From the NCBI GenBank assembly GCA_030268105.1, contig BSDZ01000116.1, positions 62,001 through 126,000 of the forward strand: DNA of 64,000 nucleotides. Reading direction: 5' to 3'. The notes under the pieces are model-generated. The model was not told where the DNA came from. It ran no database searches and saw nothing but the letters and a program-made list of their open reading frames with translations. Both the position numbers and the translations under genes were made by a program. Origin of the DNA: Volvox africanus (taxonomy: Eukaryota > Chlorophyta > Chlorophyceae > Chlamydomonadales > Volvocaceae). Below, in pieces: positions 36,765-49,506 of the stretch. Each line of letters starts with the position of its first letter. The stretch's first letter is position 1.

Positions 36765-37111
36765 TCCCTCTCTCTCTCGCAAGCCATCTACATTTCTATC
36801 TATACTTATATTTCTACCTACAGTTCTCTATTTCTCTATGTCTCTCTTCATAATTTCTCTCTTCTCCTTATCTCTTCTCATCTCTCTATCTCTCTGTCTC
36901 ACTATCTCTCTATCTCTCCAACTCTCTATCTTTATTTAGTTCTCTATGTACTTCTATTTCTATCCATCTATTTCTATCCATCTATTTCTATCCATCTATT
37001 TCTATCCACCTAATTATATTTCAATTTATATCTATCTATTTTCATCCATCTATTTTCTACGTATCTGTCCATCTATCTTTCTATCTATCTTCCTATTACA
37101 CATACACACAT
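36765..37111. repeat. Pyrimidine-rich tract, minisatellite x4, unit 12
   Basis: Minisatellite at 36953-37008. Confidence 0.92.
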
Positions 37112-39530
37112 TGGGAAGAAGGAAACACCTGGTCAGCAGGGAGGCTCAGGGTGACAGAGATGATCTCTCTTGCCACAACACCATAAGAGGTACTGCTGGA
37201 AGTCCCGCCACCACATTCAATGATAGCTTACAAGCATGCAGATGATGATGATATCTCACGTTGTCACACACGTGCTTGAGTGGGTGGCTGGGGTGGTCTT
37301 GTTGATCGATGGTACTCTTGTGATGAATATATGATAACATCACAGCCTTATTTTGTTTTGAACTCGCATTGCCAATGCCTACATTACGCTGACTAAAGAT
37401 GTTAGTTTAGAGACATCATCGTACTTATGTATTGCCATACAGCTTTCTAGCTATGTGTGTGTATTGGGCTGATGCATTCATGTGCTGCCAACCTATCTTC
37501 AGCTCTATCACTATGCATCTGACTGACGCGTCATCATCATTGGATCATCAAACGTGATACATCATCTATCACTATGTATCATTGCCCCAAGCAACAGGCA
37601 ATGCCATCAGCTAGCTGTCAAAAGAAGCTTTACATTCATATACATCATTTATAAGATCAGTAGTCGGACATTTACTTAGAAATCATGCCTTGCTTCATCA
37701 TGGTGTTGACACGTAGACCACCAGCTTGCAGCATGATTCCAAGGAATGATACACCACACATGATACCAAACAATGAAGCAGATCAGACATCAGAATGGAA
37801 GGCGAACCAGGGGTGCTGAAGTAGCATGTAAAGAAGCACTCATTACTTGCCCAAGCTAAGTGGCTGTGTGATACAGTTTGGGTATCACTGCTGCTGTATA
37901 ACGGCTCAATTATCGTGGATGTGTTGGTTGATGCGACCTGGCAAGACAAACAGTGACCCCGTAATTGAGTGCATTGTGACCACTACATCTATATCTGTAA
38001 ATATTAACATAATCACACATTGATAAATCCGCAAGATCGGTATTATGTGCATGGCGTTGCCAGCTGTTGCCAGCAGTTGTATCCTTCCTTCTTCAATCAT
38101 GCACTGAATCTGCACGTTCGAGTGTTAGCTACACGTGCATCATGCTTACGAACAGCAAGACGATTCAATGCGAGCAATGTGACAGCGGAAGACTTATCAA
38201 TAAGGAAAGATTCAACTTACAATGATCTTCAATTGCAAAATAGAAGTCTGCCGTCAGACCCCGCGGGCAGCGTTCATCATACGGCTGGAAGTGATATGCC
38301 GAAATAGCTCAGGCCGATAATAATTGAGTAAAACGTATATATGGGAATCAGATTGAGTTAAGTACGTGGGTACTTAATCCAAAGTAGCTTTGAGCGGACT
38401 TCGGTCTCTAGGCGGCCGTCCTCGCACCTATCACGCTCGCGATACCGATGTGCAGTACAAGTCTCACTGGATTCCGATCTCAAGTGTGAGTACTATTGTA
38501 GCACTGTCCTAAATATCGCGTAATTCGTGATATTAATGGATGCAACGTATGCAGTGTGCAAAGGTCCGAATATCGATATTCGGTTGCCGACCCAACCATT
38601 GCTATCGTCACGTTTCCACATCCGCGTGTGGCTCATGATACGAATGATGTAATAATATTTGAAATATGATTACTTGATATATTATGCCATAATGGGTTCG
38701 TGCATCCATATCAGCTTCGAGTCAAACATGTTGACCGACAGCGCGATGTCGTGAATGATAATGTGGCATGCTACATTAGCTAGATATATACGAATATATC
38801 ATGCTAAAATGCTAGTATCGCGTCCAGTCATGCTTAGATGAAAGTAAGCCTATTTTGACATAAACGGTGATCGAACCGGCGTACAAAACCAGCAAGATCA
38901 ATAATGTGATAACATATGAATGCGCGGATTGAGCCGGCATGCATGGTTTTTTAGCATTGAAATGACATAAATCATGAAGTAATAATATGTGCAAGATTAT
39001 TACATCAATGCTTGCATGATCCATGCATAAGTGTGAGAAGTGCGACTTTGAATGTGGTAAGGGACTGAGGGACTGACTAAGGGAAGTTTGCGTATGCATC
39101 ATAGAATAATGATGCAAAAGCACACTTAGACTCATACCGATGAGCATTGATATTCGCACCATGGTTACGTGGGAACAAGTGTCATGGTGTGAGATACAAT
39201 CGTAGCCACGACCACAGCAGCTCAGCTACAACCGAATATTGATATTCGGCCATTCCAACCGCATTGCATAAATGCCAGGAAGGTTTGTTAATGATAAATA
39301 TACTGCATGTGAATATTGGTGATACGTCTGCTAGGAGTCTGGAAGGGAAGAATGCCTGCGAGCTCATTCCATTCAGCCATACCTGCCATCATTCTGACTT
39401 ATATATAAAGTTCTGCTTTCTTCTGCGGACCTATGTACATGTGATATGAATATGTGGTTGTTCCCACATGCATGTGGTTGTTCCTGGCTCTTGATAAGAG
39501 CAGCAGCATAAGCATAGCATAAGCTTAAAT

Positions 39531-39627
39531 TGCACCCGGTGAGGTTCAATCTCACGCAGCTTTCGCTATGGGAATGCCCCTCCATCAAGCTTGAGACCCA
39601 CCCGTTAGACCACTCCGGCACAGGTGC
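39531..39627 (-). pseudogene. tRNA-Leu(CAA)-like locus, T-loop variant (unit 13)
   Basis: T-loop ATTGAAC; no further change seen. Confidence 0.68.
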
Positions 39628-39801
39628 GGGCCAAGGTACCTTGGCAAGCCTCTCCGTAAACAGAGGAGAGCTAAACGACATATATAAGGTGTTGCGAACA
39701 ATCAGGAATTTGATGACAACAATGAACACAGGGACAAATGCCCCTGTCCCAGCAAAATGTTGCAGCGACATGGGGGAGAGGGAGGCAACCAAAACATTGT
39801 A

Positions 39802-40147
39802 TCCCTCTCTCTCTCGCAAGCCATCTACATTTCTATCTATACTTATATTTCTACCTACAGTTCTCTATTTCTCTATGTCTCTCTTCATAATTTCTCTCTT
39901 CTCCTTATCTCTTCTCATCTCTCTATCTCTCTGTCTCACTATCTCTCTATCTCTCCAACCTCTATCTTTATTTAGTTCTCTATGTACTTCTATTTCTATC
40001 CATCTATTTCTATCCATCTATTTCTATCCATCTATTTCTATCCACCTAATTATATTTCAATTTATATCTATCTATTTTCATCCATCTATTTTCTACGTAT
40101 CTGTCCATCTATCTTTCTATCTATCTTCCTATTACACATACACACAT
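39802..40147. repeat. Pyrimidine-rich tract, minisatellite x4, unit 13
   Basis: Minisatellite at 39989-40044. One base is lost upstream near 39960, which fuses two otherwise separate reading frames and shows that the frame is not maintained. Confidence 0.92.
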
Positions 40148-40919
40148 TGGGAAGAAGGAAACACCTGGTCAGCAGGGAGGCTCAGGGTGACAGAGATGAT
40201 CTCTCTTGCCACAACACCATAAGAGGTACTGCTGGAAGTCCCGCCACCACATTCAATGATAGCTTACAAGCATGCAGATGATGATGATATCTCACGTTGT
40301 CACACACGTGCTTGAGTGGGTGGCTGGGGTGGTCTTGTTGATCGATGGTACTCTTGTGATGAATATATGATAACATCACAGCCTTATTTTGTTTTGAACT
40401 CGCATTGCCAATGCCTACATTACGCTGACTAAAGATGTTAGTTTAGAGACATCATCGTACTTATGTATTGCCATACAGCTTTCTAGCTATGTGTGTGTAT
40501 TGGGCTGATGCATTCATGTGCTGCCAACCTATCTTCAGCTCTATCACTATGCATCTGACTGACGCGTCATCATCATTGGATCATCAAACGTGATACATCA
40601 TCTATCACTATGTATCATTGCCCCAAGCAACAGGCAATGCCATCAGCTAGCTGTCAAAAGAAGCTTTACATTCATATACATCATTTATAAGATCAGTAGT
40701 CGGACATTTACTTAGAAATCATGCCTTGCTTCATCATGGTGTTGACACGTAGACCACCAGCTTGCAGCATGATTCCAAGGAATGATACACCACACATGAT
40801 ACCAAACAATGAAGCAGATCAGACATCAGAATGGAAGGCGAACCAGGGGTGCTGAAGTAGCATGTAAAGAAGCACTCATTACTTGCCCAAGCTAAGTGGC
40901 TGTGTGATACAGTTTGGGT

Positions 40920-41139
40920 GAACTGCGAGCTGACCAGTAGCGGAGTTGACGCCTTAGTTGATTCGGCAGATTCCGCTGGATGCTGGTGGTGGGTGCTGAA
41001 CCTGGGAAAACCACGGATTTTGGAGAAGTCGGCAAGGGAGACTGGATGAGGGTGCCCCGAAACACCGGGGAAGGTAGGGACTGCCAGGTTAGTGGCCACG
41101 GGTGATGTACCCCCCTATCCTACACACATAAGTTTGGGT
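40920..41139. repeat. 220-bp facultative segment, unit 14
   Basis: Common form with one private change (GGCAAGGGAG near 41034). It is isolated among short units. Confidence 0.9.
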
Positions 41140-42786
41140 ATCACTGCTGCTGTATAACGGCTCAATTATCGTGGATGTGTTGGTTGATGCGACCTGGCAA
41201 GACAAACAGTGACCCCGTAATTGAGTGCATTGTGACCACTACATCTATATCTGTAAATATTAACATAATCACACATTGATAAATCCGCAAGATCGGTATT
41301 ATGTGCATGGCGTTGCCAGCTGTTGCCAGCAGTTGTATCCTTCCTTCTTCAATCATGCACTGAATCTGCACGTTCGAGTGTTAGCTACACGTGCATCATG
41401 CTTACGAACAGCAAGACGATTCAATGCGAGCAATGTGACAGCGGAAGACTTATCAATAAGGAAAGATTCAACTTACAATGATCTTCAATTGCAAAATAGA
41501 AGTCTGCCGTCAGACCCCGCGGGCAGCGTTCATCATACGGCTGGAAGTGATATGCCGAAATAGCTCAGGCCGATAATAATTGAGTAAAACGTATATATGG
41601 GAATCAGATTGAGTTAAGTACGTGGGTACTTAATCCAAAGTAGCTTTGAGCGGACTTCGGTCTCTAGGCGGCCGTCCTCGCACCTATCACGCTCGCGATA
41701 CAGATGTGCAGTACAAGTCTCACTGGATTCCGATCTCAAGTGTGAGTACTATTGTAGCACTGTCCTAAATATCGCGTAATTCGTGATATTAATGGATGCA
41801 ACGTATGCAGTGTGCAAAGGTCCGAATATCGATATTCGGTTGCCGACCCAACCACCGCTATCGTCACGTTTCCACATCCGCGTGTGGCTCATGATACGAA
41901 TGATGTAATAATATTTGAAATATGATTACTTGATACATTATGCCATAATGGGTTCGTGCATCCATATCAGCTTCGAGTCAAACATGTTGACCGACAGCGC
42001 GATGTCGTGAATGATAATGTGGCATGCTACATTAGCTAGATATATACGAATATATCATGCTAAAATGCTAGTATCGCGTCCAGTCATGCTTAGATGAAAG
42101 TAAGCCTATTTTGACATAAACGGTGATCGAACCGGCGTACAAAACCAGCAAGATCAATAATGTGATAACATATGAATGCGCGGATTGAGCCGGCATGCAT
42201 GGTTTTTTAGCATTGAAAGGACATAAATCATGAAGTAATAATATGTGCAAGATTATTACATCAATGCTTGCATGATCCATGCATAAGTGTGAGAAGTGCG
42301 ACTTTGAATGTGGTAAGGGACTGAGGGACTGACTAAGGGAAGTTTGCGTATGCATCATAGAATAATGATGCAAAAGCACACTTAGACTCATACCGATGAG
42401 CATTGATATTCGCACCATGGTTACGTGGGAACAAGTGTCATGGTGTGAGATACAATCGTAGCCACGACCACAGCAGCTCAGCTACAACCGAATATTGATA
42501 TTCGGCCATTCCAACCGCATTGCATAAATGCCAGGAAGGTTTGTTAATGATAAATATACTGCATGTGAATATTGGTGATACGTCTGCTAGGAGTCTGGAA
42601 GGGAAGAATGCCTGCGAGCTCATTCCATTCAGCCATACCTGCCATCATTCTGACTTATATATAAAGTTCTGCTTTCTTCTGCGGACCTATGTACATGTGA
42701 TATGAATATGTGGTTGTTCCCACATGCATGTGGTTGTTCCTGGCTCTTGATAAGAGCAGCAGCATAAGCATAGCATAAGCTTAAAT

Positions 42787-42883
42787 TGCACCCGGTGAGG
42801 TTCAATCTCACGCAGCTTTCGCTATGGGAATGCCCCTCCATCAAGCTTGAGACCCACCCGTTAGACCACTCCGGCACAGGTGC
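42787..42883 (-). pseudogene. tRNA-Leu(CAA)-like locus, T-loop variant (unit 14)
   Basis: T-loop ATTGAAC. Neighbour of the intact copy in unit 15. Confidence 0.68.
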
Positions 42884-43057
42884 GGGCCAAGGTACCTTGG
42901 CAAGCCTCTCCGTAAACAGAGGAGAGCTAAACGACATATATAAGGTGTTGCGAACAATCAGGAATTTGATGACAACAATGAACACAGGGACAAATGCCCC
43001 TGTCCCAGCAAAATGTTGCAGCGACATGGGGGAGAGGGAGGCAACCAAAACATTGTA

Positions 43058-43404
43058 TCCCTCTCTCTCTCGCAAGCCATCTACATTTCTATCTATACTT
43101 ATATTTCTACCTACAGTTCTCTATTTCTCTATGTCTCTCTTCATAATTTCTCTCTTCTCCTTATCTCTTCTCATCTCTCTATCTCTCTGTCTCACTATCT
43201 CTCTATCTCTCCAACTCTCTATCTTTATTTAGTTCTCTATGTACTTCTATTTCTATCCATCTATTTCTATCCATCTATTTCTATCCATCTATTTCTATCC
43301 ACCTAATTATATTTCAATTTATATCTATCTATTTTCATCCATCTATTTTCTACGTATCTGTCCATCTATCTTTCTATCTATCTTCCTATTACACATACAC
43401 ACAT
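43058..43404. repeat. Pyrimidine-rich tract, minisatellite x4, unit 14
   Basis: Minisatellite at 43246-43301. Confidence 0.92.
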
Positions 43405-45823
43405 TGGGAAGAAGGAAACACCTGGTCAGCAGGGAGGCTCAGGGTGACAGAGATGATCTCTCTTGCCACAACACCATAAGAGGTACTGCTGGAAGTCCCG
43501 CCACCACATTCAATGATAGCTTACAAGCATGCAGATGATGATGATATCTCACGTTGTCACACACGTGCTTGAGTGGGTGGCTGGGGTGGTCTTGTTGATC
43601 GATGGTACTCTTGTGATGAATATATGATAACATCACAGCCTTATTTTGTTTTGAACTCGCATTGCCAATGCCTACATTACGCTGACTAAAGATGTTAGTT
43701 TAGAGACATCATCGTACTTATGTATTGCCATACAGCTTTCTAGCTATGTGTGTGTATTGGGCTGATGCATTCATGTGCTGCCAACCTATCTTCAGCTCTA
43801 TCACTATGCATCTGACTGACGCGTCATCATCATTGGATCATCAAACGTGATACATCATCTATCACTATGTATCATGGCCCCAAGCAACAGGCAATGCCAT
43901 CAGCTAGCTGTCAAAAGAAGCTTTACATTCATATACATCATTTATAAGATCAGTAGTCGGACATTTACTTAGAAATCATGCCTTGCTTCATCATGGTGTT
44001 GACACGTAGACCACCAGCTTGCAGCATGATTCCAAGGAATGATACACCACACATGATACCAAACAATGAAGCAGATCAGACATCAGAATGGAAGGCGAAC
44101 CAGGGGTGCTGAAGTAGCATGTAAAGAAGCACTCATTACTTGCCCAAGCTAAGTGGCTGTGTGATACAGTTTGGGTATCACTGCTGCTGTATAACGGCTC
44201 AATTATCGTGGATGTGTTGGTTGATGCGACCTGGCAAGACAAACAGTGACCCCGTAATTGAGTGCATTGTGACCACTACATCTATATCTGTAAATATTAA
44301 CATAATCACACATTGATAAATCCGCAAGATCGGTATTATGTGCATGGCGTTGCCAGCTGTTGCCAGCAGTTGTATCCTTCCTTCTTCAATCATGCACTGA
44401 ATCTGCACGTTCGAGTGTTAGCTACACGTGCATCATGCTTACGAACAGCAAGACGATTCAATGCGAGCAATGTGACAGCGGAAGACTTATCAATAAGGAA
44501 AGATTCAACTTACAATGATCTTCAATTGCAAAATAGAAGTCTGCCGTCAGACCCCGCGGGCAGCGTTCATCATACGGCTGGAAGTGATATGCCGAAATAG
44601 CTCAGGCCGATAATAATTGAGTAAAACGTATATATGGGAATCAGATTGAGTTAAGTACGTGGGTACTTAATCCAAAGTAGCTTTGAGCGGACTTCGGTCT
44701 CTAGGCGGCCGTCCTCGCACCTATCACGCTCGCGATACCGATGTGCAGTACAAGTCTCACTGGATTCCGATCTCAAGTGTGAGTACTATTGTAGCACTGT
44801 CCTAAATATCGCGTAATTCGTGATATTAATGGATGCAACGTATGCAGTGTGCAAAGGTCCGAATATCGATATTCGGTTGCCGACCCAACCATTGCTATCG
44901 TCACGTTTCCACATCCGCGTGTGGCTCATGATACGAATGATGTAATAATATTTGAAATATGATTACTTGATATATTATGCCATAATGGGTTCGTGCATCC
45001 ATATCAGCTTCGAGTCAAACATGTTGACCGACAGCGCGATGTCGTGAATGATAATGTGGCATGCTACATTAGCTAGATATATACGAATATATCATGCTAA
45101 AATGCTAGTATCGCGTCCAGTCATGCTTAGATGAAAGTAAGCCTATTTTGACATAAACGGTGATCGAACCGGCGTACAAAACCAGCAAGATCAATAATGT
45201 GATAACATATGAATGCGCGGATTGAGCCGGCATGCATGGTTTTTTAGCATTGAAATGACATAAATCATGAAGTAATAATATGTGCAAGATTATTACATCA
45301 ATGCTTGCATGATCCATGCATAAGTGTGAGAAGTGCGACTTTGAATGTGGTAAGGGACTGAGGGACTGACTAAGGGAAGTTTGCGTATGCATCATAGAAT
45401 AATGATGCAAAAGCACACTTAGACTCATACCGATGAGCATTGATATTCGCACCATGGTTACGTGGGAACAAGTGTCATGGTGTGAGATACAATCGTAGCC
45501 ACGACCACAGCAGCTCAGCTACAACCGAATATTGATATTCGGCCATTCCAACCGCATTGCATAAATGCCAGGAAGGTTTGTTAATGATAAATATACTGCA
45601 TGTGAATATTGGTGATACGTCTGCTAGGAGTCTGGAAGGGAAGAATGCCTGCGAGCTCATTCCATTCAGCCATACCTGCCATCATTCTGACTTATATATA
45701 AAGTTCTGCTTTCTTCTGCGGACCTATGTACATGTGATATGAATATGTGGTTGTTCCCACATGCATGTGGTTGTTCCTGGCTCTTGATAAGAGCAGCAGC
45801 ATAAGCATAGCATAAGCTTAAAT

Positions 45824-45920
45824 TGCACCCGGTGAGGTTCGAACTCACGCAGCTTTCGCTATGGGAATGCCCCTCCATCAAGCTTGAGACCCACCCGTTA
45901 GACCACTCCGGCACAGGTGC
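45824..45920 (-). tRNA. tRNA-Leu(CAA) with short intron, intact T-loop (unit 15)
   Basis: Identical over its whole length to the intact locus at 30886-30982, which lies 14938 bp away. The box B core TTCGAA is present at 45839-45844, where 18 other loci read TTCAAT on the plus strand. Its flanks match those of the disabled copies, so the difference is confined to two bases (45841 and 45843). Confidence 0.82.
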
Positions 45921-46094
45921 GGGCCAAGGTACCTTGGCAAGCCTCTCCGTAAACAGAGGAGAGCTAAACGACATATATAAGGTGTTGCGAACAATCAGGA
46001 ATTTGATGACAACAATGAACACAGGGACAAATGCCCCTGTCCCAGCAAAATGTTGCAGCGACATGGGGGAGAGGGAGGCAACCAAAACATTGTA

Positions 46095-46441
46095 TCCCTC
46101 TCTCTCTCGCAAGCCATCTACATTTCTATCTATACTTATATTTCTACCTACAGTTCTCTATTTCTCTATGTCTCTCTTCATAATTTCTCTCTTCTCCTTA
46201 TCTCTTCTCATCTCTCTATCTCTCTGTCTCACTATCTCTCTATCTCTCCAACTCTCTATCTTTATTTAGTTCTCTATGTACTTCTATTTCTATCCATCTA
46301 TTTCTATCCATCTATTTCTATCCATCTATTTCTATCCACCTAATTATATTTCAATTTATATCTATCTATTTTCATCCATCTATTTTCTACGTATCTGTCC
46401 ATCTATCTTTCTATCTATCTTCCTATTACACATACACACAT
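46095..46441. repeat. Pyrimidine-rich tract, minisatellite x4, unit 15
   Basis: Minisatellite at 46283-46338. Confidence 0.92.
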
Positions 46442-48860
46442 TGGGAAGAAGGAAACACCTGGTCAGCAGGGAGGCTCAGGGTGACAGAGATGATCTCTCT
46501 TGCCACAACACCATAAGAGGTACTGCTGGAAGTCCCGCCACCACATTCAATGATAGCTTACAAGCATGCAGATGATGATGATATCTCACGTTGTCACACA
46601 CGTGCTTGAGTGGGTGGCTGGGGTGGTCTTGTTGATCGATGGTACTCTTGTGATGAATATATGATAACATCACAGCCTTATTTTGTTTTGAACTCGCATT
46701 GCCAATGCCTACATTACGCTGACTAAAGATGTTAGTTTAGAGACATCATCGTACTTATGTATTGCCATACAGCTTTCTAGCTATGTGTGTGTATTGGGCT
46801 GATGCATTCATGTGCTGCCAACCTATCTTCAGCTCTATCACTATGCATCTGACTGACGCGTCATCATCATTGGATCATCAAACGTGATACATCATCTATC
46901 ACTATGTATCATGGCCCCAAGCAACAGGCAATGCCATCAGCTAGCTGTCAAAAGAAGCTTTACATTCATATACATCATTTATAAGATCAGTAGTCGGACA
47001 TTTACTTAGAAATCATGCCTTGCTTCATCATGGTGTTGACACGTAGACCACCAGCTTGCAGCATGATTCCAAGGAATGATACACCACACATGATACCAAA
47101 CAATGAAGCAGATCAGACATCAGAATGGAAGGCGAACCAGGGGTGCTGAAGTAGCATGTAAAGAAGCACTCATTACTTGCCCAAGCTAAGTGGCTGTGTG
47201 ATACAGTTTGGGTATCACTGCTGCTGTATAACGGCTCAATTATCGTGGATGTGTTGGTTGATGCGACCTGGCAAGACAAACAGTGACCCCGTAATTGAGT
47301 GCATTGTGACCACTACATCTATATCTGTAAATATTAACATAATCACACATTGATAAATCCGCAAGATCGGTATTATGTGCATGGCGTTGCCAGCTGTTGC
47401 CAGCAGTTGTATCCTTCCTTCTTCAATCATGCACTGAATCTGCACGTTCGAGTGTTAGCTACACGTGCATCATGCTTACGAACAGCAAGACGATTCAATG
47501 CGAGCAATGTGACAGCGGAAGACTTATCAATAAGGAAAGATTCAACTTACAATGATCTTCAATTGCAAAATAGAAGTCTGCCGTCAGACCCCGCGGGCAG
47601 CGTTCATCATACGGCTGGAAGTGATATGCCGAAATAGCTCAGGCCGATAATAATTGAGTAAAACGTATATATGGGAATCAGATTGAGTTAAGTACGTGGG
47701 TACTTAATCCAAAGTAGCTTTGAGCGGACTTCGGTCTCTAGGCGGCCGTCCTCGCACCTATCACGCTCGCGATACCGATGTGCAGTACAAGTCTCACTGG
47801 ATTCCGATCTCAAGTGTGAGTACTATTGTAGCACTGTCCTAAATATCGCGTAATTCGTGATATTAATGGATGCAACGTATGCAGTGTGCAAAGGTCCGAA
47901 TATCGATATTCGGTTGCCGACCCAACCATTGCTATCGTCACGTTTCCACATCCGCGTGTGGCTCATGATACGAATGATGTAATAATATTTGAAATATGAT
48001 TACTTGATATATTATGCCATAATGGGTTCGTGCATCCATATCAGCTTCGAGTCAAACATGTTGACCGACAGCGCGATGTCGTGAATGATAATGTGGCATG
48101 CTACATTAGCTAGATATATACGAATATATCATGCTAAAATGCTAGTATCGCGTCCAGTCATGCTTAGATGAAAGTAAGCCTATTTTGACATAAACGGTGA
48201 TCGAACCGGCGTACAAAACCAGCAAGATCAATAATGTGATAACATATGAATGCGCGGATTGAGCCGGCATGCATGGTTTTTTAGCATTGAAATGACATAA
48301 ATCATGAAGTAATAATATGTGCAAGATTATTACATCAATGCTTGCATGATCCATGCATAAGTGTGAGAAGTGCGACTTTGAATGTGGTAAGGGACTGAGG
48401 GACTGACTAAGGGAAGTTTGCGTATGCATCATAGAATAATGATGCAAAAGCACACTTAGACTCATACCGATGAGCATTGATATTCGCACCATGGTTACGT
48501 GGGAACAAGTGTCATGGTGTGAGATACAATCGTAGCCACGACCACAGCAGCTCAGCTACAACCGAATATTGATATTCGGCCATTCCAACCGCATTGCATA
48601 AATGCCAGGAAGGTTTGTTAATGATAAATATACTGCATGTGAATATTGGTGATACGTCTGCTAGGAGTCTGGAAGGGAAGAATGCCTGCGAGCTCATTCC
48701 ATTCAGCCATACCTGCCATCATTCTGACTTATATATAAAGTTCTGCTTTCTTCTGCGGACCTATGTACATGTGATATGAATATGTGGTTGTTCCCACATG
48801 CATGTGGTTGTTCCTGGCTCTTGATAAGAGCAGCAGCATAAGCATAGCATAAGCTTAAAT

Positions 48861-48957
48861 TGCACCCGGTGAGGTTCAATCTCACGCAGCTTTCGCTATG
48901 GGAATGCCCCTCCATCAAGCTTGAGACCCACCCGTTAGACCACTCCGGCACAGGTGC
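48861..48957 (-). pseudogene. tRNA-Leu(CAA)-like locus, T-loop variant (unit 16)
   Basis: T-loop ATTGAAC; no further change seen. Confidence 0.68.
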
Positions 48958-49131
48958 GGGCCAAGGTACCTTGGCAAGCCTCTCCGTAAACAGAGGAGAG
49001 CTAAACGACATATATAAGGTGTTGCGAACAATCAGGAATTTGATGACAACAATGAACACAGGGACAAATGCCCCTGTCCCAGCAAAATGTTGCAGCGACA
49101 TGGGGGAGAGGGAGGCAACCAAAACATTGTA

Positions 49132-49506
49132 TCCCTCTCTCTCTCGCAAGCCATCTACATTTCTATCTATACTTATATTTCTACCTACAGTTCTCTATTT
49201 CTCTATGTCTCTCTTCATAATTTCTCTCTTCTCCTTATCTCTTCTCATCTCTCTATCTCTCTGTCTCACTATCTCTCTATCTCTCCAACTCTCTATCTTT
49301 ATTTAGTTCTCTATGTACTTCTATTTCTATCCATCTATTTCTATCCATCTATTTCTATCCATCTATTTCTATCCATCTATTTCTATCCATCTATTTCTAT
49401 CCACCTAATTATATTTCAATTTATATCTATCTATTTTCATCCATCTATTTTCTACGTATCTGTCCATCTATCTTTCTATCTATCTTCCTATTACACATAC
49501 ACACAT
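49132..49506. repeat. Pyrimidine-rich tract, minisatellite x6, unit 16
   Basis: Minisatellite at 49320-49403. Confidence 0.92.

Larger units (their letters stand above)
34662..37306. repeat. Unit 12 (short type, first 392 bp deleted)
   Basis: Begins at the position equivalent to about 393 of unit 1. The first 18-bp palindrome has the TG centre (35537), as in unit 10. A private T lies in ATCCTTTCTTC near 35050. Confidence 0.95.
37307..40342. repeat. Unit 13 (short type, 3036 bp, minisatellite x4)
   Basis: Has a single-base deletion in the pyrimidine tract near 39960 (CCAACCTCTATC instead of CCAACTCTCTATC). Confidence 0.97.
40343..43599. repeat. Unit 14 (long type, 3257 bp, minisatellite x4), mosaic
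   Basis: Carries the 220-bp segment in its common sequence form, then CAAGACAAACAG as in short units. It then has the unit 4 variants CAGATGTGC, CCACCGCT and GATACATTA, and then GAAAGGAC as in units 19-21. It is the clearest mosaic in the window. Confidence 0.97.
43600..46636. repeat. Unit 15 (short type, 3037 bp, minisatellite x4), intact tRNA-Leu
   Basis: The first of four adjacent units (15-18) with CATGGCCCC near 43875. The second unit with an intact tRNA T-loop. Confidence 0.97.

Noticed and set aside
39530..40222. A 230-codon plus-strand frame in unit 13, the longest in the window
   Set aside because: It exists only because one base is missing near 39960, joining two frames within the CT-rich tract. 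Frame is not maintained between units.
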